NCBI GenBank assembly: GCA_016191845.1
Contig: JACPVF010000007.1
Span: 186,001-250,000, forward strand
Direction of reading: 5' to 3'
DNA: 64,000 nt
Source: Chloroflexota bacterium
GTDB lineage: Bacteria; Chloroflexota; Anaerolineae; Anaerolineales; Villigracilaceae
The position numbers and the translations under genes are program-made. Shown here piece by piece: positions 45,427-53,982 of this stretch (positions within the stretch are counted from its first letter, which is position 1; every line of letters starts with the position of its first letter). A model generated the notes under the pieces. That model saw only the letters and a program-made list of their open reading frames with translations, was not told where the DNA came from and did no database searches.

Positions 45427-47304
45427 CTGGACACCAAACACATCACGCAACCCCTCGGCGACGGCAACGAACCCCCTCGCCGGCAATTACAATCGGGCAC
45501 CACGCTCGTCAGACGCTATAACATTCAGGAAGTGATCGGCGTCGGCGGCATGGGATCGGTTTACCGTGCCCGCGACCTGCATTTCCCGAACGTGGTCAAA
45601 CTGGTGGCCGTCAAGGAAATGGTCAACATGGCACCCGATCCGCTGGTGCGCAAGACCATCGTGCAGAACTTCGAGCGCGAAGCCAACCTGCTGGCCACGC
45701 TCAACCATCCCTCCATCCCACGTATCTACGATTACTTCACTGAGGACGACCGCTCCTACCTTGTGCTGGAATTCATCCACGGCAAGGATATGGAAGCGAT
45801 CATCAATGACACCAACGGCTTCCTGCCCGAGGACCAGGTCTTGGGCTGGGGCATCAGCCTGTGCGACGTGCTGACCTATCTGCACGGCCACAAGCCCGAC
45901 CCGATCATCTTCCGCGACATGAAGCCTTCCAACGTGATGATCAATCACAACGGTGATGTGGTGCTGGTGGACTTCGGTATCGCCAAGACCTTCCAGAGCG
46001 GCATCAAGGGGACCATGATCGGCACCGAAGGCTACTCCCCGCCCGAGCAGTATCGCGGTGAAGCCACCCCCCTGGCCGACATCTACTCCCTGGGCGCGAC
46101 CATGCACCACGCGCTCACCCGCCGCGACCCGCGCCTGGAGCCTCCCTTCTCGTTCGCCGAGCGGCCCATCCGCCGCATCAACCCGAATGTCTCACCCGAG
46201 CTGGAGTTGGCCATCAACACCAGCCTGCAATACAACCCCAGCGAGCGCTTCCAGAACACCAACGACATGAAGGAAGCGCTGATGGGTGTGGCCCGCAAGA
46301 CCGGCGCGCTTTCCAAGATCACCACTGCCCTGCCGGCCCAGTCCACAGCCATCAAGCCGTTGTGGTCCTTCAAATGTGAGGATGAGATCCGCGGCACACC
46401 GGCCCTGCACCAGGGTACGCTGTTCGTCGGCTGTTACGACAATAACCTGTACGCCATCAACGCCGCAGACGGACAATTCCAATGGAAATACGCCACCGAC
46501 GGCGGCATCGTCTCGCGCCCGGCGGCGTACGAAGGCAACATCTACTTTGGGTCCGAGGACCAGCGCCTGCACGTGGTCAGCATCCGTTCGGGCAAGGTGG
46601 TATGGACCTACTACACCGACGGCAAGATCCGTTCCTCGCCCCGTCTGGCAGAAGGTCACAGTTTTATCGGCTCCGACGACCACTACCTGCACGCCGTCAA
46701 CCTGAACACGGGCCGCGCCGCCTGGAAGTTCGAAGCCGCCGACGCCGTCCGCTCGACGCCTTACGTGGCAAATGAGCTGGTCTACACCGGTACCGAAAGC
46801 GGAGACTTCTACGCCGTGGACTTCCGCGGTACGATGAAGTGGCGTTTCCAGGCCAAGCGCTCCATCACGTCCTCACCCACCGTCAAGGGACAGGCTGTGT
46901 ACTTCGCCTCGCTGGACGGCACGCTCTATGCGCTGGACTCCAAGAACGGCTGGCCGCTGTGGCGCTTCCGCCTGGGCAAAGGCTCCATCTCGTCCCCGGT
47001 CATCGCCGACGACTTCATCTTCCTCGGTGCAGCGGACGGCTTTATGTACTGCGTCGATATGCGCACCTCGAAGGAGGTCTGGCGCTTCCGCACCGAGAAC
47101 CAGGTCAGCAGTTCTCCCATCATCTACAAAGATTCGCTTTACTTCGGCTCGGTGGATAACACCCTGTACTGCCTCGAATACCGCTCGGGCCGTCTGCGCT
47201 GGAAATTCGAGACCAAGGGTCCCATCACCGGCTCGCCCCTGGCCTTCGACGATATCGTCTACATCGGCTCGACCGATCATCACATGTACGCGCTGCTTGC
47301 CTGA
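45427..47304 (+). CDS. Ser/Thr protein kinase with C-terminal PQQ-type propeller (CTG start)
   Basis: The 625-residue protein has a Hanks-type kinase domain with Gly-rich loop GVGGMGSV (38-45), Lys 63 in VAVKEM, catalytic FRDMKPSN (162-169; FRD replaces HRD) and DFG (182-184). From about 311 to the end there are eight PQQ-like blades with the recurring G-x-x-D-x-x-L-Y-A/C-[VIL] and W-x-[FY] pattern. No transmembrane helix is seen, so it is cytosolic. No ATG, GTG or TTG lies between the in-frame stop (45391) and the Gly-rich loop; a strong GAGGAG precedes CTG 45427, which is taken as the start. Confidence 0.88.
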   Translation: MDTKHITQPLGDGNEPPRRQLQSGTTLVRRYNIQEVIGVGGMGSVYRARDLHFPNVVKLVAVKEMVNMAPDPLVRKTIVQNFEREANLLATLNHPSIPRIYDYFTEDDRSYLVLEFIHGKDMEAIINDTNGFLPEDQVLGWGISLCDVLTYLHGHKPDPIIFRDMKPSNVMINHNGDVVLVDFGIAKTFQSGIKGTMIGTEGYSPPEQYRGEATPLADIYSLGATMHHALTRRDPRLEPPFSFAERPIRRINPNVSPELELAINTSLQYNPSERFQNTNDMKEALMGVARKTGALSKITTALPAQSTAIKPLWSFKCEDEIRGTPALHQGTLFVGCYDNNLYAINAADGQFQWKYATDGGIVSRPAAYEGNIYFGSEDQRLHVVSIRSGKVVWTYYTDGKIRSSPRLAEGHSFIGSDDHYLHAVNLNTGRAAWKFEAADAVRSTPYVANELVYTGTESGDFYAVDFRGTMKWRFQAKRSITSSPTVKGQAVYFASLDGTLYALDSKNGWPLWRFRLGKGSISSPVIADDFIFLGAADGFMYCVDMRTSKEVWRFRTENQVSSSPIIYKDSLYFGSVDNTLYCLEYRSGRLRWKFETKGPITGSPLAFDDIVYIGSTDHHMYALLA

Positions 47305-47320
47305 GCGTGGAGGAGATTTC

Positions 47321-48229
47321 GTGGTTGATTTTTTCCGCAATTTATTCCGCAAGGAAACCCGCCGCGAGCCGGCCGTCCTCGATGGAACCACCACTGCGCC
47401 TCTGACCGATCATCAGATCCAGTCGATCCTTCAGAACCAGAGTCCGCGCTACGAGATTCAGCAACTGATCGCCGCCAGCGGACAGTCGGTGGGCAAACAG
47501 CGCGAACATAACGAAGACAGCCTGCTGGCCATCACCGCCACCATCGCCGGGCATTCGGGCAACATCCCCTTTGGCCTGTACATCGTGGCGGATGGCATGG
47601 GTGGTCATCAGTTCGGCGAAGTGGCCAGCAATGCGGCCATCCGCATCATCGCCGGCCATGTCATGCGCAGTTTCCATACCTATCTCTTCAACATGCCCAC
47701 CCAACCCATGCAGGAACCCCTGCAGGAAATTATGGAAACCGCCATCAAGGATGCGCACCGCTTCGTCCAGCGCGAGGCTCCGGGCAGCGGCACCACCGTC
47801 ACCGCCGCGCTGGTGCTCGGTCAGCAGATCACCATCGCCCATGTGGGCGACAGCCGCGCCTATGCCCTCTATCCCGACGGCCGCATTCAGGCCATCACCC
47901 GCGACCACAGCCTGGTCAAGCGTCTGGAGGAACTTGGGCACCTCAGCGCCGACGAAGCCGCCAACTTCCCGCACCGCAATGTACTCATCCGCGCGCTCGG
48001 CCAGGGCGAAACCCTCGAAGCCGACGTGTTCACCGTCTCCTTCCCTCAACCCGGACACCTTATGTTGTGCAGCGATGGTCTGTGGGGCGTGGTCACTGAA
48101 CCCGACCTCTACCGCGCTGTGGCCGAGGCGCCCACCCTGCATCGTGCCTGTCAGAATCTTGTCGAGGCCGCCAACATCGCCGGCGGTCCGGATAACATCA
48201 GTGTCGTCTTGGCTCAATTGATCGGATAG
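47321..48229 (+). CDS. PP2C-type protein phosphatase
   Basis: The 302-residue protein starts at a GTG after ggagga. It has the PP2C blocks REHNEDS (about 62), VADGMGGHQFGE (about 88-99), GTTVTAALV, VGDSRAYAL (about 170), RDHSL and the final GGPDNISVV (about 285-293). It removes phosphate from Ser/Thr and probably opposes the preceding kinase. The following gene begins two bases after its stop. Confidence 0.93.
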   Translation: MVDFFRNLFRKETRREPAVLDGTTTAPLTDHQIQSILQNQSPRYEIQQLIAASGQSVGKQREHNEDSLLAITATIAGHSGNIPFGLYIVADGMGGHQFGEVASNAAIRIIAGHVMRSFHTYLFNMPTQPMQEPLQEIMETAIKDAHRFVQREAPGSGTTVTAALVLGQQITIAHVGDSRAYALYPDGRIQAITRDHSLVKRLEELGHLSADEAANFPHRNVLIRALGQGETLEADVFTVSFPQPGHLMLCSDGLWGVVTEPDLYRAVAEAPTLHRACQNLVEAANIAGGPDNISVVLAQLIG

Positions 48230-48230
48230 C

Positions 48231-49712
48231 ATGCCCTCCAGACAGGTCGACTATTACGCCGTCCTAGGCGTCTTGCGTGATGCCTCTCCCGAGGAAATTA
48301 AACGCGCCTATTTCGAGGCGGCTCAACGCCTGCACCCTGACAAAAACAAGGCGCCCGGCGAGACCGAACTCTTTCTGGATATCCAGCAAGCCTACGAGGT
48401 GTTGTCCAACCCCAAGCGTCGTTCTCAATACGACGCCACACTGCCCCCCGCCGAACCGGCCCAGACGGTTGTCCAGCACAAGATCTATTTCAGCCGCCCC
48501 AACCTGGTTCGTTTGACCGAACCGCAGTTGGTGTATGCGCTGATCGAAGTCGAACCGCATGAGAAGGAGGGCCGCATCCCCGCGCCGCCTCTCAACGTGG
48601 CACTGGTGCTCGATCGCTCCACCTCGATGCAGGGCGGCAAAATGGACATGGTCAAGACCGCGGCCATCCAACTTTTGCGCAGTCTTCGGCCCGAAGATAT
48701 CCTCAGCGTCGTTTCGTTCAGCGACCGGGCCGAGGTGGTCATCCCTGCCGCCTTCCAGCGCGACCGCAACAAGATGGAATCGCGCATCCAGATGATGCAG
48801 CCTGGCGGCGCCACCGAGATCTTCCAGGGCCTGGAAGCGGGTTTTAACGAGGTCAAGCGCGGGCTGGATCCTTCGCGGGTCAACCACATCATCCTGCTCA
48901 CCGATGGTCACACCTATGGCGACGAACAGGCCTGCCTCGAACTGGCGGCCGAAGCCGCCAAACAGAACGTCGGCATCAGCGGCATGGGCATCGGCACAGA
49001 TTGGAACGATATCTTCCTCGACGCGATTGCCAGCCGCACCGGCGGCAACAGCGCCTACATTGCCCAAGCCCAGGACGTCCAGCGCATCCTGTCCGAAAAG
49101 TTCAAGGCGCTCGCCAACACCTACGCTGACGAAGTAGCCTTGACCTTCACCCCGCAAGAGGGCGTCAACTTGAACTACGCCTTCCGCATTCAACCGGAGG
49201 GCGGCCCCGTCTCGCTGGAGAATCCGATGAAACTCGGGCCCATCCTTCAGGATGTACCACTTAACGTTTTATTCGAATTCATCGTTGACCCCTCCGCTCT
49301 GCAAGGGGATACGATTACAATATTGAACGGTTCATTGAAGGTGTCCATCGCCGCGCGCCCGCAGCCCATCCCACCCATCCGCGTGGGACTGGTGCGGGGC
49401 ATCGCTTCGGAAGCAGATTCCGATCCGCCGCCCACGAAGATCCTCAGCGCGCTCTCACGCCTGACGCTCTACCGTCTGCAAGAAAAGGCCCGCTCCGAAG
49501 CCGACGCCGGCCGCATCGACTCGGCCACCCGTCACCTCAAGAACCTGGCCTCCCATCTGCTCGCGCAGGGAGAACAGGGTCTGGCTCGTACCGCCCTGTT
49601 GGAGGCTGACAGCCTGGAACGCAATCAAGCCTGGGGCTCCGAACGCTCCAAAGAGATCAAGTATCGCACCCGTGCCCTGTTGCTTTCGGGCGCGAAGGAG
49701 AAGCCATTATGA
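48231..49712 (+). CDS. J-domain / VWA fusion protein
   Basis: The 493-residue protein begins with a J domain (1-70) containing the HPD motif (LHPDKN). A VWA domain follows at about 118-300 with the MIDAS motif DRSTSMQ and later TDGHT (about 224). The C-terminal part holds a beta-rich and then helical region. The J domain suggests work with DnaK; VWA suggests metal-dependent protein binding. The position between phosphatase and FHA genes points to the same pathway. Its stop overlaps the next start (ATGA). Confidence 0.88.
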   Translation: MPSRQVDYYAVLGVLRDASPEEIKRAYFEAAQRLHPDKNKAPGETELFLDIQQAYEVLSNPKRRSQYDATLPPAEPAQTVVQHKIYFSRPNLVRLTEPQLVYALIEVEPHEKEGRIPAPPLNVALVLDRSTSMQGGKMDMVKTAAIQLLRSLRPEDILSVVSFSDRAEVVIPAAFQRDRNKMESRIQMMQPGGATEIFQGLEAGFNEVKRGLDPSRVNHIILLTDGHTYGDEQACLELAAEAAKQNVGISGMGIGTDWNDIFLDAIASRTGGNSAYIAQAQDVQRILSEKFKALANTYADEVALTFTPQEGVNLNYAFRIQPEGGPVSLENPMKLGPILQDVPLNVLFEFIVDPSALQGDTITILNGSLKVSIAARPQPIPPIRVGLVRGIASEADSDPPPTKILSALSRLTLYRLQEKARSEADAGRIDSATRHLKNLASHLLAQGEQGLARTALLEADSLERNQAWGSERSKEIKYRTRALLLSGAKEKPL

Positions 49713-50230
49713 TCGTCTGCCCGAATTGTCGTCACAACAACATGACCGGGTCCATGTTCTGCAGCGAATGCGGCGCGCACCTGATTGCGTCCGACAACCT
49801 GGTCACCCAAAACATCACCCCCGACCAGGCAGAAATGGAGGAAGCCCTCTCCAGTCCACCCATCACAGGCATCCACCGCACGGCAGGGAGCAAACTCGAT
49901 ACCTGGGGCACCCTGCACCTGCTCGAAACGGGACAGATGCTCCCGCTCTCCGACCGCAATGAGTTCACCCTCGGCCGCATCAGCGACGGCCAGCCGATCA
50001 TGCCCGACATCGACCTCTCACCTTATCACGCGTATGCCAACGGCGTCTCGCGCCTGCACGGGGTGGTCAAGCGCGTCCATGAAAAGATCATTTTCATGGA
50101 CCTGGGTTCCTCGAACGGGACCTATCTGAACGGCAAGCGCATTCCACCCAACGTGGAACATACCCTGCGTCATGGAGACGTGGTGATGCTCGGGAAGTTG
50201 AAGATCCAAATCCTGCTCCAGCCCATCTAG
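49709..50230 (+). CDS. zinc-ribbon and FHA domain protein
   Basis: The 173-residue protein starts with a zinc ribbon (CPNC at 4-7 and CSEC at 18-21), a spacer, and a FHA domain (about 88-170) with LGR, SRLHG, LGSSNGTYLNG and LRHGDVVMLG. FHA binds phosphothreonine, so this is the likely reader of the kinase. It overlaps the J/VWA gene by four bases. Confidence 0.93.
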   Translation: MIVCPNCRHNNMTGSMFCSECGAHLIASDNLVTQNITPDQAEMEEALSSPPITGIHRTAGSKLDTWGTLHLLETGQMLPLSDRNEFTLGRISDGQPIMPDIDLSPYHAYANGVSRLHGVVKRVHEKIIFMDLGSSNGTYLNGKRIPPNVEHTLRHGDVVMLGKLKIQILLQPI

Positions 50231-50252
50231 GCGGCTGGGCGAAAGGAATTCC

Positions 50253-50495
50253 ATGGCCTATCATGTCATCCTCCACATCGCAGGCGAGAACGCCATCGCG
50301 GGTGAGATCGAAGAACTTCCCAAACCCAGCGACACCTTGATCGTGGTCAGCAATCCGCGCACCCGCGAAGGCAAGGACCTGCATTACATCGAGCCGAACG
50401 TCAGCAAGGTCATCTGGCCGATCAATAAACTCACGCTGATCGAGGTCCTTGAAGGCGCGGAAGAAGAGAAGATCATCGGCTTCGTGAGGGATTAG
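50253..50495 (+). CDS. small conserved hypothetical protein
   Basis: The 80-residue protein has a beta-strand-rich pattern (YHVILHIAGENAIAGEIEELP; TLIVVSNPRTREGKDL; VSKVIWPINKLTLIEVL). It lies in the kinase run, 3 bases before the response regulator gene. Function unknown. Confidence 0.7.
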   Translation: MAYHVILHIAGENAIAGEIEELPKPSDTLIVVSNPRTREGKDLHYIEPNVSKVIWPINKLTLIEVLEGAEEEKIIGFVRD

Positions 50496-50498
50496 TCC

Positions 50499-51218
50499 AT
50501 GCCCGAGACTTTTGACCGCCGCCGCATCCTCGTGGTCGATGACGAGGAGCGCATGGTGCGCTTCATCCGCATGAACCTGGAGCACGACGGCTTCCAGGTG
50601 GCCGAGGCTTTCAACGGCAAGCAGGCCATCAGCAAGATCCGCGATGTGACCCCCGACCTGATCCTGCTCGACGTGATGATGCCCGACCTGGACGGCTTCG
50701 AAGTGCTGGAAACCGTCCGCGAAGTGAGCAATGTGCCCGTCATCATGCTGACCGCCAAGGGCGAAGAGGACGACCGCGTGCGCGGACTGGAACTCGGCGC
50801 GGACGACTACATCACCAAACCGTTCAGCCCGCGCGAACTGGTCAGCCGTGTGAAGGCCGTGTTGCGCCGTACCGAGGCTGCCAGCGGCTCGATGCACGGC
50901 CTGATGGAGATCGATGAACGCCTGAAGATCGACTTCGACCGCCGCGAAATCTGGCTGGAGGGCAAGCTGGTCAAGCTGCGCCCCACCGAGTACCGCCTGC
51001 TCTTCCACCTGGTGCAGAACGCAGGCTGGGTCGTCTCGCACGATCAATTGCTGCAAAAAGTGTGGGGCTACGAGTACCGCGACGAGCCGCACTACGTACG
51101 CCTGTACATCAACTACCTGCGCCAGAAATTGGAAAAAGACCCCGCCAACCCCAAGTACATCCTGACCGAACGCGGCGTGGGGTATCGCTTCGTGGATTTC
51201 AAGCGCAACAAAGATTAA
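50499..51218 (+). CDS. OmpR/PhoB-type response regulator
   Basis: The 239-residue protein has a receiver domain with VVDDEE (acid pocket), the phosphoacceptor Asp in [10 protein letters not shown] (about 60), T in MLTAKG and K in YITKPF (about 107), then a winged helix domain (about 135-235). No histidine kinase gene is adjacent, so it is an orphan in this window. It ends the signalling gene run with a terminator. Confidence 0.93.
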   Translation: MPETFDRRRILVVDDEERMVRFIRMNLEHDGFQVAEAFNGKQAISKIRDVTPDLILLDVMMPDLDGFEVLETVREVSNVPVIMLTAKGEEDDRVRGLELGADDYITKPFSPRELVSRVKAVLRRTEAASGSMHGLMEIDERLKIDFDRREIWLEGKLVKLRPTEYRLLFHLVQNAGWVVSHDQLLQKVWGYEYRDEPHYVRLYINYLRQKLEKDPANPKYILTERGVGYRFVDFKRNKD

Positions 51219-51252
51219 GAAACGCGCTTCCCAACCTCATACGAATTTTTGA

Positions 51253-51289
51253 TAAAACGCTTGCGTACTTCCAACGCAGGCGTTTTATA
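51253..51289 (+). terminator. terminator after the response regulator
   Basis: AAAACGCTTGCGT / ACGCAGGCGTTTT with one G-T wobble and a short loop, followed by TATATTAA. Confidence 0.8.
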
Positions 51290-51328
51290 TTAACGGCATC
51301 AAACCAATCAACTGTAAAGGAGGTTGCT

Positions 51329-51769
51329 ATGTCAAATCTAATCCGTTGGGAACCCGCTCGTGAAATGATGACCCTGCGTGAGGCGATGGACCGTCTGTTC
51401 GACGACGCCTTCACCCGCCCGATCAGCATGACGGGCAACCTGTCTCTGCCCGTCATTGACATGTACCAGACCGATGATGAGTTGGTGGTCAAGGCGGCTG
51501 TTCCGGGCGTCAAAGCCGGGAATGTGCAGATCAGCGTGACCGGCGATGTGTTGAGCATCAAGGGTGAGACCAGGCTGAAGGAAGAGAGCAAGGACAAGGC
51601 CTGGCACATCCGCGAACATCGCTGGGGCTCATTCGAGCGCCGCATCATGCTGCCGACCGATGTGGTGGCCGACAAGGCCAAGGCCGAGTTCGAGGACGGC
51701 ATCCTGACCATCACCCTGCCCAAGGCGGAGGAAGTCCGCCCGAAGACGATCACCGTCAAGACGAAGTAA
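51329..51769 (+). CDS. Hsp20/alpha-crystallin small heat shock protein
   Basis: The 146-residue protein has an N-terminal WEP start, an alpha-crystallin domain (about 40-140) with LPVIDMYQTDDELVVKAAVPG and a C-terminal block FEDGILTITLPKAEE that includes the A-x-x-x-G-[IV]-L motif. It is a holdase chaperone. The ribosome site aaaggagg is strong. No CIRCE-type element is seen upstream. Confidence 0.95.
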   Translation: MSNLIRWEPAREMMTLREAMDRLFDDAFTRPISMTGNLSLPVIDMYQTDDELVVKAAVPGVKAGNVQISVTGDVLSIKGETRLKEESKDKAWHIREHRWGSFERRIMLPTDVVADKAKAEFEDGILTITLPKAEEVRPKTITVKTK

Positions 51770-51778
51770 AATCGACAA

Positions 51779-51841
51779 AACGGGACCCATTTCAGGGTCC
51801 AGAACCAGCGGCGGGGACTCCCAAATGGGTCCCCGCTGCCC
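51779..51841 (+). terminator. nested hairpins downstream of hsp20
   Basis: GGACCC/GGGTCC and AGCGGCGGGGAC/GTCCCCGCT can form, and the outer GGGACCCATTT can also pair with AAATGGGTCCC. They compete. They lie between two genes on the same strand. Confidence 0.6.
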
Positions 51842-51888
51842 ATTTCTTCTCGACTTTCACGACAAAGTTAGGGTAAAATCAGCACACC

Positions 51889-52548
51889 ATGTCAAAACAA
51901 CGCATTATTCTTGTGGACGATCATGAAGTCGTGCGCCTGGGGCTGAAGGCCCTCCTGGAGCGCAACCAGCAATTCGAGATTGTTGGCGAGGCTGGCTCGG
52001 CCCGTGAGGCCATCGAGCAGGTGACCGCCCTCCAGCCTGATGTGGTGGTGATGGACATCCGCCTGCCGGGCACCTCGGGCATCGAGGCCTGTGAAGAGAT
52101 CGTGAACCGCTTCCCGGGCACGAAGGTCATCATGCTGACCTCGTACGCAGAGGACGAGATGCTCTTCTCGGCCATCCGCGCGGGGGCTTCGGGATACATC
52201 CTGAAGCAGATCGGCAGCGAGGACCTGGTGAAGGCACTCGAAGCGGTCGGACGCGGTGAGGCGCTGCTCGACCCCGCCGTGACCCAGCGCGTCTTCCAGG
52301 AGGTGCGTCGTGCGGTGAAAGAGGAGGAGGCTTCGGCCTTCGCCCACCTCAGCCAGCAGGAGAAGCACGTGCTGCTGCTGGTCTCCGAAGGGAAGACCAA
52401 CCGCGAGATCGCCAAGGCGTTGTTCCTGGGCGAAGGCACGGTGCGGAACTACGTGTCGAGCATCCTCTCGAAGTTGAGCGTCAACAACCGCGCCGAGGCC
52501 GCCGCCTACGCGGTGGAACATAACCTGCGCGAGTACATTACGCCGTGA
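51889..52548 (+). CDS. NarL/LuxR-type response regulator
   Basis: The 219-residue protein has a receiver with [10 protein letters not shown] (acid pocket), phosphoacceptor D in VVMDIRLPG (about 56), T in MLTSYA and K in YILKQI. A LuxR-type helix-turn-helix follows ([18 protein letters not shown] at about 150, then [15 protein letters not shown]). No sensor kinase is adjacent. A terminator follows directly. Confidence 0.93.
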   Translation: MSKQRIILVDDHEVVRLGLKALLERNQQFEIVGEAGSAREAIEQVTALQPDVVVMDIRLPGTSGIEACEEIVNRFPGTKVIMLTSYAEDEMLFSAIRAGASGYILKQIGSEDLVKALEAVGRGEALLDPAVTQRVFQEVRRAVKEEEASAFAHLSQQEKHVLLLVSEGKTNREIAKALFLGEGTVRNYVSSILSKLSVNNRAEAAAYAVEHNLREYITP

Positions 52549-52550
52549 GA

Positions 52551-52584
52551 TCAAAACCTGCACTTTCGTGCAGGTTTTTTCTTT
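52551..52584 (+). terminator. rho-independent terminator directly before the HAD gene start
   Basis: AAACCTGCAC / GTGCAGGTTT with loop TTTC followed by a T run. The T run ends one base before ATG 52585. Confidence 0.93.
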
Positions 52585-53088
52585 ATGACCATTTCCTCTC
52601 CTTCCTTCATCCTCTTTGATTGGGGCGACACCGTGATGCATGACGATTTTCCCACTTCCACGGTACCCATGGTGGAATGGGAGACCGTCCGCGCGGTGGT
52701 AGGGATCGCCGAGGCGCTGGGACGACTTCACGCGGGCGGGCGGACCTGCATCCTGGCGACCAGCGCGGCCATCTCGGACGAGGCGCAGATCCGCGGGGCG
52801 CTGGCGCGCGTCGGGCTGGATCGGTACTTTGCCCGCATCTATTGTTTTCAGAACACGGGCCTGCCCAAGGGCGTGGATTTCTACCGCCACATCCTGGCGG
52901 ACCTGGGAATTGCCCCAGAATCGGCGGTGATGGTGGGCGACACCTTCGAGAAGGATGTGGCCGCCGCCAATGCAGCAGGGCTCCCGGCGGTGTGGTTCAA
53001 CCCGCGCTCGGACGAGGTCCGCAGCGGGGAGCGGCACGCCACGATCCACTCGCTGGGGGAACTGCCCGGGCTGCTGGGCGCGGCTTGA
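52585..53088 (+). CDS. HAD-family hydrolase
   Basis: The 167-residue protein begins with FILFDWGDTV (the HAD nucleophile Asp; the second Asp of DxD is Gly, as is common in FDWGDT-type members). It then has ATSAA (motif II), KGVDFY (motif III Lys) and VMVGDTFEKDVAAANAAG (motif IV). A complete small phosphatase. The start codon follows the terminator T run with no leader, so expression needs readthrough or another promoter. Confidence 0.87.
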   Translation: MTISSPSFILFDWGDTVMHDDFPTSTVPMVEWETVRAVVGIAEALGRLHAGGRTCILATSAAISDEAQIRGALARVGLDRYFARIYCFQNTGLPKGVDFYRHILADLGIAPESAVMVGDTFEKDVAAANAAGLPAVWFNPRSDEVRSGERHATIHSLGELPGLLGAA

Positions 53089-53108
53089 GGTCCGGGGGGA
53101 CGAATCGC

Positions 53109-53137
53109 TTGAAGCCCGGGGAAATTTGTTGTATAGT
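53109..53137 (+). promoter_or_regulatory. promoter TTGAAG-N17-TATAGT
   Basis: Spacing is exactly 17. It lies 94 bases before ATG 53231 and 46 bases before the alternative ATG 53183. Confidence 0.6.
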
Positions 53138-53230
53138 GGGCGGGCCAGCCGTCAACAGCGGACCGCGCGCGGTCGTTCGGGAATGACGGGCTGGCGAATC
53201 CAACGCAGGATTGCAGGCAGGTTTTTCAAC

Positions 53231-53797
53231 ATGGTTTATTCGCAGACTGGTTCGGCCCTCCCCCCCTTCCAGCAGGGCGGCCTGGATTCGCTGTGCGGGC
53301 TGTACAGCATCGTCAACGCGGAACGCATCATCAACCGCTCCGATGACGACGAAACCCAGCAGTTGTTCGACGACCTGATCCACTTCCTCTCGCGGCGCAG
53401 GCTGTTGAGCAAATTCCTGATCGGGGGCATCATCCACAAGGAAATGCTGGTCATCCTGAACAAGGTGGTGGGCAAGAAACGCATCAACAGCGTGGATATC
53501 CCCTGGCGCGGCGTGCCCAACCCCGACCTGACCACCTTCTGGCGGTCGATGCAGTCCTTTCTGGACGGAACCCCGCGCCGCGCGATCATCCTCGGCCTGC
53601 AGGGCTATCACGACCACTGGACCGTGATCGAGCGCATGACCAACCGTTCGATCTTTCTGTACGACTCGTCGCTGATCCAACGCCTGCCGCGCTCGCACTG
53701 CACCACGGTCTACCCCACCTGGAAGCGCAGGCACGTGCTGCTGCCCGCACAGACCTACTTCCTCTCGAACGAAGACGGCGACGAGTACGAGATCTAG
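53231..53797 (+). CDS. C39-like / papain-fold cysteine peptidase-type protein
   Basis: The 188-residue protein has a Gln-...-Cys motif: PPFQQGGLDSLCGLYSIVNA (Cys at about residue 20), a His in YHDHWTVIE (about 134) and an Asp in LYDSSLIQ. This is the C-H-D layout of papain-like (C39) peptidases. An upstream in-frame ATG at 53183 would add 16 residues, so the start is uncertain. No secretion system or toxin gene is seen nearby. Function unknown. Confidence 0.6.
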   Translation: MVYSQTGSALPPFQQGGLDSLCGLYSIVNAERIINRSDDDETQQLFDDLIHFLSRRRLLSKFLIGGIIHKEMLVILNKVVGKKRINSVDIPWRGVPNPDLTTFWRSMQSFLDGTPRRAIILGLQGYHDHWTVIERMTNRSIFLYDSSLIQRLPRSHCTTVYPTWKRRHVLLPAQTYFLSNEDGDEYEI

Positions 53798-53982
53798 CAA
53801 AATACGGATCATCGAGCCCTGGGCCTGGGCAGACTTCGGACCCGAGTTGAAGAATAAGGAGCGGGGATGATGCAAAATGAAGTCGGGCTGCACAACACTT
53901 CGAGTATTCTCCCGTCCCCCGCCGCGGGCCATCAGGGCGGGATAGGGCTTCGATCCGTATTCTGATATTCTTTCCCGCATCC

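Noticed and set aside
53954-53974. A further TCCGTATTCTGAT word near the 21-bp array
   Set aside because: It is not in phase with the array (71 bases from the first strong unit), so it is not counted as a unit.
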